Shown piece after piece: positions 32,444 to 40,263 of a stretch of DNA of 47,220 nt. The notes beneath the pieces were generated by a model that saw only the letters and a list, made by a program, of their open reading frames with translations, was not told where the DNA came from and did no database searches. The DNA comes from Gemmatimonadota bacterium. Lineage in GTDB: Bacteria > Gemmatimonadota > Gemmatimonadetes > Gemmatimonadales > GWC2-71-9. How positions within the stretch are numbered: the first letter of the stretch is position 1; the number at the start of each line of letters is the position of its first letter. The stretch is from the NCBI GenBank assembly GCA_003223395.1, contig QHUZ01000042.1, positions 1 through 47,220 on the forward strand. Direction: 5' to 3'. Made by a program: the position numbers and the translations under genes.

Positions 32444-35431
32444 CTAGAACTGGAGCGACAGCCCACCCGTAAACGTCCGCGAGCGGGGATAGCGGTTGTT
32501 GTCGATGCCGTTGAGACCGGAGGTCGGATCCACGCCGCTGTAGCCCGTGAGCGTGAACGCGCTCTGCACCGCGCCGAAGATACGCATCGGCTGGCGGTGA
32601 TAGGTGAGTGCATAGCCGACCGTGATGTTGTCCATACGCAGGAACGACGCATCCTCAACATAGTAGTCTGAAAGCAGTTGCTGCGTCAAAAAGCCGGTCT
32701 TGAGCACGGAAGCATGGAGGTTGTACGGCGAGCCGCGCGTCACTTCCGAGTACGCACCCTGGCTGGATGCCACGTTGTTGTAGACCCAGTTGCCCGTATA
32801 TGCGCGCAGTACGAAGCCAAAGTCCAGGTGCCCGACCGTCACGTAATTCGACATGCCGAAGACCCACTTCGGCGCGGGATCGTGGAAGGGCCGCCGGTCG
32901 TCCACGTTGATGACGCCGTCGTTGTTGCGGTCCACGTACATCTGCAGTGGATCGGCATTGTAGATCGGTTTGCCGCTCGCGTCGTACTTCTGCTGATAGA
33001 CAAAGAACGAGTTGATGGGCTGGCCTGGAATGAACACCTGAATGGTGCTGCCGACGCCGCCCGCAATGCCGCCGGTCAGGATCTGTTGCGCCTGCGCGCT
33101 GCCGGCGTACGCGTTGATGCTGGTCAGCTTGTTGGTGTTGTGGCTTGCCGTGAGCGTGACGGTCCAGGCGAGCTTGCGGGCGCGAGCCTCGAGGATCTTG
33201 GAGTCGAGACTGAGCTCAAACCCCGTATTGCTCATGCTCCCGATGTTCGTGGTGATCGCCGACGAGAGACTGCCGGCCGGTGCGGGGATCCTAAAGATGA
33301 GGCCACTGGTCTTCTTGCTGTAGAAGTCGACCGTCCCACTCACCCGCTGCGAAAAGAGCCCCAAATCGAAGCCGCCGTTCGTCGTGCGCGTCTCTTCCCA
33401 GCTGATATTCGGGTCGACACCGGTCGGACGTAGCGTGGTAACGAACTCGTTGCCGAACTGGGCTCGCGTCTGGTCGTCGCCAAGGGCGTACGTGGCAGCC
33501 CAGAGGTAATTGCCGAAGGCTTGGTTGCCGGTTGTCGCCCGCGAGACGCGCAGCTTCAGGTCCGACAGCCACCCCAGATTGCGCAGGAATGACTCCTGCG
33601 ACACTCGCCACGCCAAGGACACCGCCGGGAAGTTGCCCCACGCGTTGTCAGGCCCGAACCGCGACGAGCCGTCGCGGCGCACGCTGACCGAAGCGATGAA
33701 TCGGTCAGCGTAGTTGTAGTTCAGCCGGCCGAAGAAGGAAATCAGCTTGTAGTCCTCGACGAACAGCCGGTTCTGCACAGTCCCCGCGCCTGGGATCCCG
33801 TTCGTGCCGAGCAAATCGGTGGTCAGGCTCCGCTCGTAGATGAACGGGTACTCCCCGTGCTCTTTCTGATAGGAGTATCCGGCCGTCACATCGACGTTGC
33901 CGGGGATCACGCCCGGTGGCGCCGTGTAGTTGAGGTAGGTCTCCAGTACCTGGTTCGTCTGCTCGTCGTTGCTGCGTGAGAACTCGCCCAAGTACCCGCT
34001 TTTCTGCTCGGAATGCATGACGCTCGGACTGAACGACTCGCGATCCGCCCGACTCTGGTCGTACCCGAGGTTCACATGGAGCCGGAGTCCTTCGAGGAAT
34101 GGGACACTGTACTGGCCGTGCACGTTCCCGATGCTCCGCACGTTGGTCCCACGATCGGTGCCCAGCGCGAGGATGGCCACCGGGTTGTCGGGTGACTGAA
34201 TGCCGCCCGACCACTCGTAGTAGCCGGTGCCGCTCGCCGTATCGAACACCGGTTGCGTCGGTCCCATTTGGGCGGCGTTTCCGACCACGCCGCCGGGCGT
34301 GAACCTGTAGTCCGCGTGCGCGAACTTCACGCTGCCGGTTAGCTCGAAGCGATCCTTGAAGAGCCGTTGGCCATAATTCAGACCAAATGTCGTCCGCTTG
34401 GTCGTCGTGCCGACGACGATACCATCCTGATTCAAGTAACCGAGCGACAGCCGCCAGTTCGACGCGTCGCCGACGCCGGAGACGACGAGATTGTGATCGG
34501 CACCCATGCCCGTTTGCGTCACCAGGTCGAACCAATTGGTGCTGGCGTTGCCGAGCTGCGGCACATTCACCGGTGCGTACGCCTGCACCGCGGTGCGGAA
34601 CTGCGCGGCATTCAGCATGTCGGGACGCCGGTCGATCACGGAGCTGGAAACGCTTCCCGTGTACTCGAACTGTGGCGCGCCCCGGTGGCCACGCTTCGTC
34701 TGAATGAGCACCACGCCGTTCGCCGCGTTCGCGCCGTAGATCGCGGCGGATGAAGCGTCGCGCAACACGGTGATGGTCTCGATTTCCTCGGGATTGATGG
34801 TGTTGAGAGGATCGCGACCGCTGACGGACAGGCCGCCGCCGGCACCGGTGCCAACCGGCAGCCCATCGATCACATACATTGGCTCATTATCGGCCGTGAC
34901 CGACGTCGCGCCGCGGATCCGGATTGACAGCCCGCCGCCCGGCTCGTTGTTGTCCACCACTTGGACGCCGGGGATCTTGCTTTGGATCAGCAACGCGGGG
35001 GCGATGATGCGCCCCGTGTTGAACTGGGAGTCGGACACCTGCGTGACCGCGCCGGTAATGTCGCCGGCGCGTTGCGCGCCATATCCGGTCACGACGATCG
35101 CCGACAGGCCGACCGCTTGGGCGGTGAGCGCCAGATCGACCGTCACCGTATCGCCGCCCGCCACCATGACGGGCTGACTCACCTGCACATAGCCGATCAT
35201 TCTCGCGCGAAGCAGATCGCTCCCCGCGGGGACGCCGGAGATCGTGTAACGACCCTCATTCGACGTCAGTGCCGTGCGACTCCCGACGGTGACGGTCGCT
35301 CCCGTGATCGGCTGCTGCGTGCTGTTGTCGGTGATACGTCCGCGAATGGTACCGGTGGGCTGCTGGGCGACGAGTGGTGCGGTCCAGGTCAGTGCCAGGA
35401 GCGCACACATGGCATAATGGACACGACGCAT
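32444..35431 (-). CDS. SusC/RagA-type TonB-dependent transporter
   Basis: 995 residues: signal peptide (to about 23), carboxypeptidase-like domain (G-T-I-R-G-R-I-T-D-N...V-P-A-G, about 27-105), the SusC box V-V-T-G-Y-G-A-Q, a plug ending I-E-T-I-T-V-L-R-D-A-S-S-A-A-I-Y-G-A-N-A-A-N-G-V, and a long barrel ending G-G-L-S-L-Q-F. It pulls oligosaccharides across the outer membrane using TonB energy. GAGAGG lies 6 nt before the ATG. A TTGACA on the minus strand (35504-35499) may be its -35, though no good -10 follows. It leads the six-gene operon down to 23537. Confidence 0.92.
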   Translation of the reverse strand: MRRVHYAMCALLALTWTAPLVAQQPTGTIRGRITDNSTQQPITGATVTVGSRTALTSNEGRYTISGVPAGSDLLRARMIGYVQVSQPVMVAGGDTVTVDLALTAQAVGLSAIVVTGYGAQRAGDITGAVTQVSDSQFNTGRIIAPALLIQSKIPGVQVVDNNEPGGGLSIRIRGATSVTADNEPMYVIDGLPVGTGAGGGLSVSGRDPLNTINPEEIETITVLRDASSAAIYGANAANGVVLIQTKRGHRGAPQFEYTGSVSSSVIDRRPDMLNAAQFRTAVQAYAPVNVPQLGNASTNWFDLVTQTGMGADHNLVVSGVGDASNWRLSLGYLNQDGIVVGTTTKRTTFGLNYGQRLFKDRFELTGSVKFAHADYRFTPGGVVGNAAQMGPTQPVFDTASGTGYYEWSGGIQSPDNPVAILALGTDRGTNVRSIGNVHGQYSVPFLEGLRLHVNLGYDQSRADRESFSPSVMHSEQKSGYLGEFSRSNDEQTNQVLETYLNYTAPPGVIPGNVDVTAGYSYQKEHGEYPFIYERSLTTDLLGTNGIPGAGTVQNRLFVEDYKLISFFGRLNYNYADRFIASVSVRRDGSSRFGPDNAWGNFPAVSLAWRVSQESFLRNLGWLSDLKLRVSRATTGNQAFGNYLWAATYALGDDQTRAQFGNEFVTTLRPTGVDPNISWEETRTTNGGFDLGLFSQRVSGTVDFYSKKTSGLIFRIPAPAGSLSSAITTNIGSMSNTGFELSLDSKILEARARKLAWTVTLTASHNTNKLTSINAYAGSAQAQQILTGGIAGGVGSTIQVFIPGQPINSFFVYQQKYDASGKPIYNADPLQMYVDRNNDGVINVDDRRPFHDPAPKWVFGMSNYVTVGHLDFGFVLRAYTGNWVYNNVASSQGAYSEVTRGSPYNLHASVLKTGFLTQQLLSDYYVEDASFLRMDNITVGYALTYHRQPMRIFGAVQSAFTLTGYSGVDPTSGLNGIDNNRYPRSRTFTGGLSLQF

Positions 35432-35521
35432 ACGACCTCTCAGGGCTGTGACCGTAAGAACTTGATCGGGAGTCCAAAAGGCAGCCCGGCCCGGAGGGTG
35501 TCAAGGATTAGAAAGCCCGCG

Positions 35522-35527
35522 TACATT
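35522..35527 (+). promoter_or_regulatory. -10 box (TACATT) of a probable leaderless mRNA
   Basis: TACATT lies 5 nt before the ATG at 35533 and there is no Shine-Dalgarno. The arrangement is like those before 2547 and 12085. It would drive the AhpD-like pair that includes the selenoprotein candidate. Confidence 0.4.
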
Positions 35528-35532
35528 CCGGC

Positions 35533-35835
35533 ATGCGCTACGATGCTTTCCGAAAACGGCTGGTCGAGGCGGTGCTGCACGCGCCCGGTGAAACGCCCGA
35601 GGCGCTACGCCGCGCCGTTCTGGATCACGGGTCCACGCCCCCTGCGCTAGCCAGCTACGTTGACACCGTCAAGCGCCACGCCTACAAGGTCACTGATGCG
35701 GACATCGTGTCGCTGCAGCAAGCAGGGCAATCCGATGATACCCTGTTCGAGATTACCGTCGCCGCGGCGGTGGGTGCGGCGCTGCACCGGCTCGACCGCG
35801 GCATGGCCGCCCTCCGTGGCGAGGAGCCGGACTGA
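35533..35835 (+). CDS. Cys-free AhpD/CMD-like partner protein
   Basis: 100 residues. The second half (A-S-Y-V-D-T-V-K-R-H-A-Y-K-V-T-D-A-D-I, L-Q-Q-A-G-Q-S-D-D-T-L-F-E-I-T-V-A-A-A-V-G-A-A-L) resembles the C-terminal helices of carboxymuconolactone decarboxylase/AhpD proteins, where D-V..L-R-A-A-G-L-S-D-D-A-I-x-E is conserved. No cysteine is present, so it cannot itself be a thiol peroxidase. Its TGA overlaps the ATG of the next gene (TGATG). It is therefore a likely structural partner of the selenoprotein in a mixed AhpD-like oligomer (inference). Confidence 0.7.
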   Translation: MRYDAFRKRLVEAVLHAPGETPEALRRAVLDHGSTPPALASYVDTVKRHAYKVTDADIVSLQQAGQSDDTLFEITVAAAVGAALHRLDRGMAALRGEEPD

Positions 35836-36422
35836 TGCGCGTGCACAGGGTCGAGCACGGCCATCGGCTGAAGCAGAAGCTGATGCTGGGGTTGATCCGG
35901 CTGCTCAGCGGGCGCCGCGTGCCGGACGTCGTGAAGACGCTGATGTACCGGCCCGAGTTCTTCGGCCGGCCGCAGTGCGCGTGGACGCAGGCGGTGATGC
36001 GGGGACCGTCGGCGTGGAGCGTCGGCGAACGCGAGCTGTTCGCGGCGTTCACCTCGAAGCTCAATCAATGCGTCTTCTGAACGGAGTCCCACGCCGCGGT
36101 CGCGGCGCTGGCGCTGGGGGATGAACGGTTCGTAAAGGCGGTCGTGGACGATTGGCGCACCGCGCCCATCGACGCGAAGCTGCGCGCGATGCTCGGGTTC
36201 CTCGATAAACTCACGCTGCGGCCGAACGACGTGCGGCCTGCCGACGTCGCGCCGCTGCGAGCCGTTGGTCTGTCGGATGACGCGATCGAAGACGCGATCA
36301 ACGTCTGCGCGCTCTTCAACATCTACGACCGTCTCGCCGACGCACTTGGCTGGTACCTGCCGGATGCCGGCGGATACGCCGCCTCGGCGCAAAACCTAAT
36401 GAAGCGGGGGTATCTGCTCTAA
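35835..36422 (+). CDS. AhpD-like peroxidase-related selenoprotein (TGA 36078-36080 read as Sec82)
   Basis: 195 residues when the in-frame TGA is read as selenocysteine. The frame is open on both sides and both halves belong to one family: E-R-E-L-F-A-A-F-T-S-K-L-N-Q-C-V-F before, and T-E-S-H-A-A-V-A-A-L then L-R-A-V-G-L-S-D-D-A-I-E-D-A, F-N-I-Y-D-R-L-A-D-A-L-G after. Relatives have C-x-x-C-x3-H. Here Glu67, Cys79, Sec82 and His86 repeat the spacing of AhpD Glu118, Cys130, Cys133 and His137, so Sec occupies the peroxidatic position. A SECIS-like hairpin follows (36092-36107). The expected role is hydroperoxide reduction in the cytoplasm with a C-x-x-U redox pair. It overlaps the convergent FG-GAP gene by 27 bp. 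A pseudogene or sequencing error is the alternative. Confidence 0.82.
36092..36107 (+). promoter_or_regulatory. Bacterial SECIS-like hairpin
   Basis: CGCCGC (36092-36097) pairs perfectly with GCGGCG (36102-36107) around the loop GGTC (36098-36101). The loop begins 17 nt after the TGA, within the 16-37 nt reported for bacterial SECIS elements, and starts with G as required. GGUC is also the apical tetraloop of E. coli fdhF (from memory). Two further C-G pairs are possible below a 2x2 mismatch. The bulged U of fdhF is absent. Confidence 0.65.
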
Positions 36423-39400
36423 CTGCAGCCGATCGTTGTTGCGCGCTACCACAATCAACCGATCGCCATTGACCCGCCGCAGAAACGCCATGTGGCGCAC
36501 CTGCCCGTCGATCGCCAGGCCGCTCTGCTCCATATCCACAGTGGTAAATCCCCCGCGACCGTCGCCGCGCAGGAAAAGACCGTAACTCGCGTCGTAGCGG
36601 CCCTCGAGTGGCGTCACACCGGAGAAGTTGCCGGCAACGACGAGATCGGTCTTGCCATCGCCGTCGAAATCGCCGGCCTGTGAGGCGTAGATGGGAGCGA
36701 ACTGCGCCTCGATGGGGAGGGCGTGCAGCTCGAACGTGCCATCGCCGCGGTTGATGGCCACGGCGCTGCCGAACGTGTCGGCCTCGAGCACGTGCGCTTG
36801 CTTCAGTGCTTTCCCCGGAATGATGTCCTGAATCCGGCTCGCGCCGAACGACTGGTATGTCGGGTACGCCTTCCGCAGCGACGGCATCGCCTGCACCAGC
36901 TCGTCGCGTCCCACCAACGGATAGCTGACGCCGTGACGATACGACGTGAGGATCTGCAGCAGCTTTCCCGTATTGAAGAAATCGCCGACATAGAGCCGTG
37001 CCGGCTCCTCGCGCGACGCACGGATGAAGGAATTCAAGCCGAGATTGCCGAGGACGAGATCGGGGCGGCCGTCGCCATTGAGGTCCGCTGCCTGGACGCT
37101 TGTCCACCAGCCGTTGGTGCCCGCGAAGCCGGCCTCCGTCGTGCGGTCCACGAATTTCCCGTTCTCTTGATGGAACACGCGCACCGGCATCCATTCGCCG
37201 ACGACGATCAGGTCGAGCTTGCCGTCGCCGTCGTAATCGACCCATGTCGCCCGCGTGACCAACCCGACCGAATCGAGGCCCGGCGCCTTCTCGACGGTGA
37301 CGTCGTGGAAATGCCCCCGTCCGTCATTCTCCAGCAAATAACTGCGCGGCATGACGCCATACTGCCGCGCGACGACGCGGCTGCCGACGAAGAGAAAATC
37401 GCGGCTCGCCGCGATGCAGGAGCCGTTGTGGAAGAAGACGGGCAACGCCCCCTCCCCGGCACGGCTGAAATTGCCGTGACCATCATTCAGGTACAGCCGG
37501 TCCTGCAGCGGCGCGCCCTCCCAGAACTCGTTGCCGCCACTCACGACGTAGAGATCGAGATCGCCGTCGCCGTCGGCGTCGAACAGCGCGGCGTCCACGT
37601 CCTCATCCAGGCTGTCCGCGCGAAACGACGGCTCCGCCGCGGCCTGGAACCGGCCGGTCGGGTCCTGCAGGAACAGCGCGCCGGGCTGCCACTTCGCGCC
37701 GCCGACGTAGATGTCCTCCTGGCCATCGCCGTTGACGTCGCCGATGGCGAGTGCCGGGCCCTCGGTCGAAAGGAGGTGCGGCATCAGCGGCTCCCGGCCG
37801 AAGTCGAAGAAGGTGTTCTCCCGATGCTTGTAGTTGATTGGTACCGCATCGGTGACGTCCGAGAACAGCGGCGGATGGGCGGATGGGCGGATGGGCGGAA
37901 GCGGATGGCTGCGCGCATCCGATTGCGACAAAGTGATGATACGATCAGCGGCCACATTCTCCAGCACTTGCGAGCGCCGGTCAGGCCAAATGACCGTGAG
38001 CGAGTCCACGCGCGAAGTCGTTCCCAGGCCAAAGTGAGCACGAGGATCGACCGCGGACTCGAAGCCGCGCGTCGGCATTATCTCTACGAGCTGGCGCCCG
38101 GCTGGGCTGGCGACGATGACCTTTGCACCGATTCCCGAGGTGTTCGCCCCCGAGCCCCGCAATGTCACCGTGAGATAGTGGTGATTGGCACTGTCCAGGT
38201 CGCGCACCTGATTGCGGTACACCGCCGCGGGGGCGTTGAGATTGTTCACCACGAGATCGAGCGCGCCGTCGTTATCGAGATCGACGTAGGCCGCGCCGTT
38301 CGAGAATCCCGCGGCGTTGAGTCCCCAGGCGGCGGCCAGGTTGGTGAACGTGAGATCCCCGTTGTTGTGAAACGCGTAATTCGGCCGTGGCACGTGCGGC
38401 ATCTTCGCGATGAGTCGAGCGATCGGCGGCTCAACGCCGGCTGGGATCGAGTCGAACGACGCGATGTAGTCGAGATCGTTCGGCCGGCGGTAGACGCCGG
38501 TGGTGACGAACAGGTCCTTGCGCCCATCGTTGTCGAAGTCGGCGAAGAGGGGCGCCCAGCTCCAGTCGGTCGCGGCGATGCCGGCGAGCAACCCGATCTC
38601 GCTGAAGCGGAGCTTGCCGCCAACGACGCCGCGGTTCAGCTGCAACGTGTTGCGCGCGTACTGGTAGTGGTAGCCCGCCGCGAGCTTTAGGCTGAACAGA
38701 GAATAGCTCTCGCTGGTGGCCGCGGTCTTGAGGATCGCCTCGCTGTCGGGGAGCATGTCGAGCACCGCGATGTCGGGGCGGCCGTCGTTGTTGAAGTCCG
38801 CCGCGTCGGCGCCCATGGAGAAGCGGCTCGTGTGGCCCGTCGCCTGGGCGATCGATTCGGTGAACGTCCCGTTGCAGTTGTTGAGATAGAGAAAGTCGTT
38901 CTCGGGGAAGTCGTTGGCGATGTAGATGTCGGGACAACCGTCGAGATTGACGTCGCTCACCGCCACGCCCAGCCCAAACCCTTCGACGCCGCCGTAGATG
39001 TACGCGCTCGCGCTGACATCCACGAAGTGCCCGCGATCGTTGCGATACAGCCGGTCACCGGCGCGGGCATTGCGCTCCGTGCGGCTCACGCTCCTGGAGG
39101 CGGCGCGTTCGGAGAGCGTGGAGCTGTTCAGCAGGTACATGTCGAGGTCGCCGTCGCCGTCATAGTCGAAGAAGGCGGCCTGCGTGGAGTAGCCCGCGAA
39201 TGCGAGGCCATACTCCGCGCCACGGTCGGTGAACGTCCCGTCGCCGTTGTTGATGTAGAGGACGTTGCGGCCCTGCATGCCGCGATAGTTCACGCCCGAC
39301 ACGTAGATGTCGAGCCGCCCGTCGCCGTTGACATCGGCCATCGTGACGCCGCTCTTCCAACCCACGGAATCGGCCACGCCCGCGCGGGCGGTGATGTCCT

Positions 39401-39695
39401 CGAAGCGAAAGTTGCCCAAGTTGCGGTACAACCGGTTGGCGCCCAGGTTCGACGTGAAATACAAGTCCATCAATCCGTCACCGTCGATGTCGCCCGCGGC
39501 AACGCCGCCGCCGTTGTAGTAGTAGAGATAATTGACGATGTTCAGCGCGGAATCGTCCGGCGGGAGCGTGTTGGCGAACGTAATCCCGCTCGCCTCGGGC
39601 GCCACAGCGACGAACAGCGGCGGCACGGGCGGCGTTCGCCGGCAGCTCATCAGGAACGCCGGGAGTGCAAGCAGAAACGACAGATGTTTTCGCAA
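36396..39695 (-). CDS. CRTAC1-type FG-GAP/VCBS repeat lipoprotein with ASPIC/UnbV domain
   Basis: About 1,099 residues. A leader with lipobox (F-L-M-S-C) starts at TTG 39695; ATG 39737 would add 14 residues and overlap the divergent gene. TATACT lies 8 nt before the TTG. Many FG-GAP repeats carry Ca2+ loops of the type D-I-D-G-D-G-L-M-D-L-Y-F, forming two propellers. Between them is an ASPIC/UnbV domain (S-G-I-G-A-K-V-I-V...D-P-R-A-H-F-G-L-G-T...V-I-W-P-D). It is a surface-exposed protein of unknown ligand. Octamer repeats encode H-P-L-P-P-I-R-P-S-A-H-P-P near 37871-37908. Confidence 0.88.
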   Translation of the reverse strand: MRKHLSFLLALPAFLMSCRRTPPVPPLFVAVAPEASGITFANTLPPDDSALNIVNYLYYYNGGGVAAGDIDGDGLMDLYFTSNLGANRLYRNLGNFRFEDITARAGVADSVGWKSGVTMADVNGDGRLDIYVSGVNYRGMQGRNVLYINNGDGTFTDRGAEYGLAFAGYSTQAAFFDYDGDGDLDMYLLNSSTLSERAASRSVSRTERNARAGDRLYRNDRGHFVDVSASAYIYGGVEGFGLGVAVSDVNLDGCPDIYIANDFPENDFLYLNNCNGTFTESIAQATGHTSRFSMGADAADFNNDGRPDIAVLDMLPDSEAILKTAATSESYSLFSLKLAAGYHYQYARNTLQLNRGVVGGKLRFSEIGLLAGIAATDWSWAPLFADFDNDGRKDLFVTTGVYRRPNDLDYIASFDSIPAGVEPPIARLIAKMPHVPRPNYAFHNNGDLTFTNLAAAWGLNAAGFSNGAAYVDLDNDGALDLVVNNLNAPAAVYRNQVRDLDSANHHYLTVTLRGSGANTSGIGAKVIVASPAGRQLVEIMPTRGFESAVDPRAHFGLGTTSRVDSLTVIWPDRRSQVLENVAADRIITLSQSDARSHPLPPIRPSAHPPLFSDVTDAVPINYKHRENTFFDFGREPLMPHLLSTEGPALAIGDVNGDGQEDIYVGGAKWQPGALFLQDPTGRFQAAAEPSFRADSLDEDVDAALFDADGDGDLDLYVVSGGNEFWEGAPLQDRLYLNDGHGNFSRAGEGALPVFFHNGSCIAASRDFLFVGSRVVARQYGVMPRSYLLENDGRGHFHDVTVEKAPGLDSVGLVTRATWVDYDGDGKLDLIVVGEWMPVRVFHQENGKFVDRTTEAGFAGTNGWWTSVQAADLNGDGRPDLVLGNLGLNSFIRASREEPARLYVGDFFNTGKLLQILTSYRHGVSYPLVGRDELVQAMPSLRKAYPTYQSFGASRIQDIIPGKALKQAHVLEADTFGSAVAINRGDGTFELHALPIEAQFAPIYASQAGDFDGDGKTDLVVAGNFSGVTPLEGRYDASYGLFLRGDGRGGFTTVDMEQSGLAIDGQVRHMAFLRRVNGDRLIVVARNNDRLQLEQIPPLH
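37871..37908. repeat. 8-bp tandem repeat GCGGATGG inside the FG-GAP gene
   Basis: GCGGATGG occurs three times in a row (37871-37894) and, after GCGGAA, once more (37901-37908). It is translated on the minus strand as a Pro/His-rich linker between the UnbV domain and the second propeller. Confidence 0.8.
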
Positions 39696-39711
39696 GGGGC
39701 GCCAGTATAGC

Positions 39712-40263
39712 GTGAAAACTTTCAGTTCGCTCGTCATCGTGGTGCTCCTCAGCGCCGTCGCGTGTCGGGAGAAGCCCATCGATCAAGGCGCATTGATCAC
39801 GGCGCGCACGATCGGGCTCGATGATCTGCAACGTGGGCGCCTGGCCGAGGCCGAGCAGGAGTTTCGGACGGTCATCGCGCTCGCGCCGCGCGACCCGCTG
39901 GGCTACGCCAACCTCGGCCTCACCTATTTGCGCGCCGGGCGCTACGCCGAGGCGGAGTCGCAGCTCGACCGCGCTCGGCGCCTCGATGCCAAGAGTCCCG
40001 ACATCGCGCTCATCATCGCGAAGCTGTATTCCCTGACGGGCCGGCCCGCCGACGCCCGCCGGGTTCTCAGTACGATTCCTCCGGACGCCAGAGTGCTGTA
40101 CGCCCTCGCTGAGCTCGAACGCGAACATGGCGACGGCGCGTATGCCGACCGGCTGCGCCCGGTGCTCGAGCGGGTTCCGGCCAACCTCGCGGTCCGGCTC
40201 AAACTCGCCGATGCGCTGCTGCGGCGCTCGCCGAGGTGGACGGGATCGAAGGGCCGCTCGTAG
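39712..40263 (+). CDS. TPR protein with lipoprotein-like leader; probable N-terminal part of the next gene
   Basis: 183 residues from GTG 39712. The leader (V-K-T-F-S-S-L-V-I-V-V-L-L-S-A-V-A-C) ends in a cysteine with a weak lipobox. At least three tetratricopeptide repeats follow (G-R-L-A-E-A-E-Q-E-F-R-T-V-I-A-L-A-P, Y-A-N-L-G-L-T-Y-L-R-A-G-R-Y-A-E-A-E). The last 15 residues (R-S-P-R-W-T-G-S-K-G-R-S) no longer look like TPR. The natural continuation (A-L-A-E-V-D-G-I-E-G-P-L-V-G-R-P) lies in the -1 frame and is the start of the downstream reading frame. Only 16 bp separate its start from the divergent FG-GAP gene. Confidence 0.7.
   Translation: MKTFSSLVIVVLLSAVACREKPIDQGALITARTIGLDDLQRGRLAEAEQEFRTVIALAPRDPLGYANLGLTYLRAGRYAEAESQLDRARRLDAKSPDIALIIAKLYSLTGRPADARRVLSTIPPDARVLYALAELEREHGDGAYADRLRPVLERVPANLAVRLKLADALLRRSPRWTGSKGRS

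Noticed and set aside
36144-36422. A separate 92-residue gene starting at ATG/GTG 36144
   Set aside because: It is in the same frame as 35835-36080, lacks a convincing ribosome site, and its sequence is the C-terminal half of the same AhpD-like family. The selenocysteine reading explains both pieces.
36723-38690. Long plus-strand open frame (655 codons) opposite the FG-GAP gene
   Set aside because: It mirrors the repetitive Asp/Gly codons of the FG-GAP repeats on the other strand. No family features or ribosome site are visible.
40200-40263. Programmed -1 frameshift site between the TPR and FG-GAP frames
   Set aside because: I found no X-XXY-YYZ slippery heptamer in register in the overlap. 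An indel or simple overlap is as likely.
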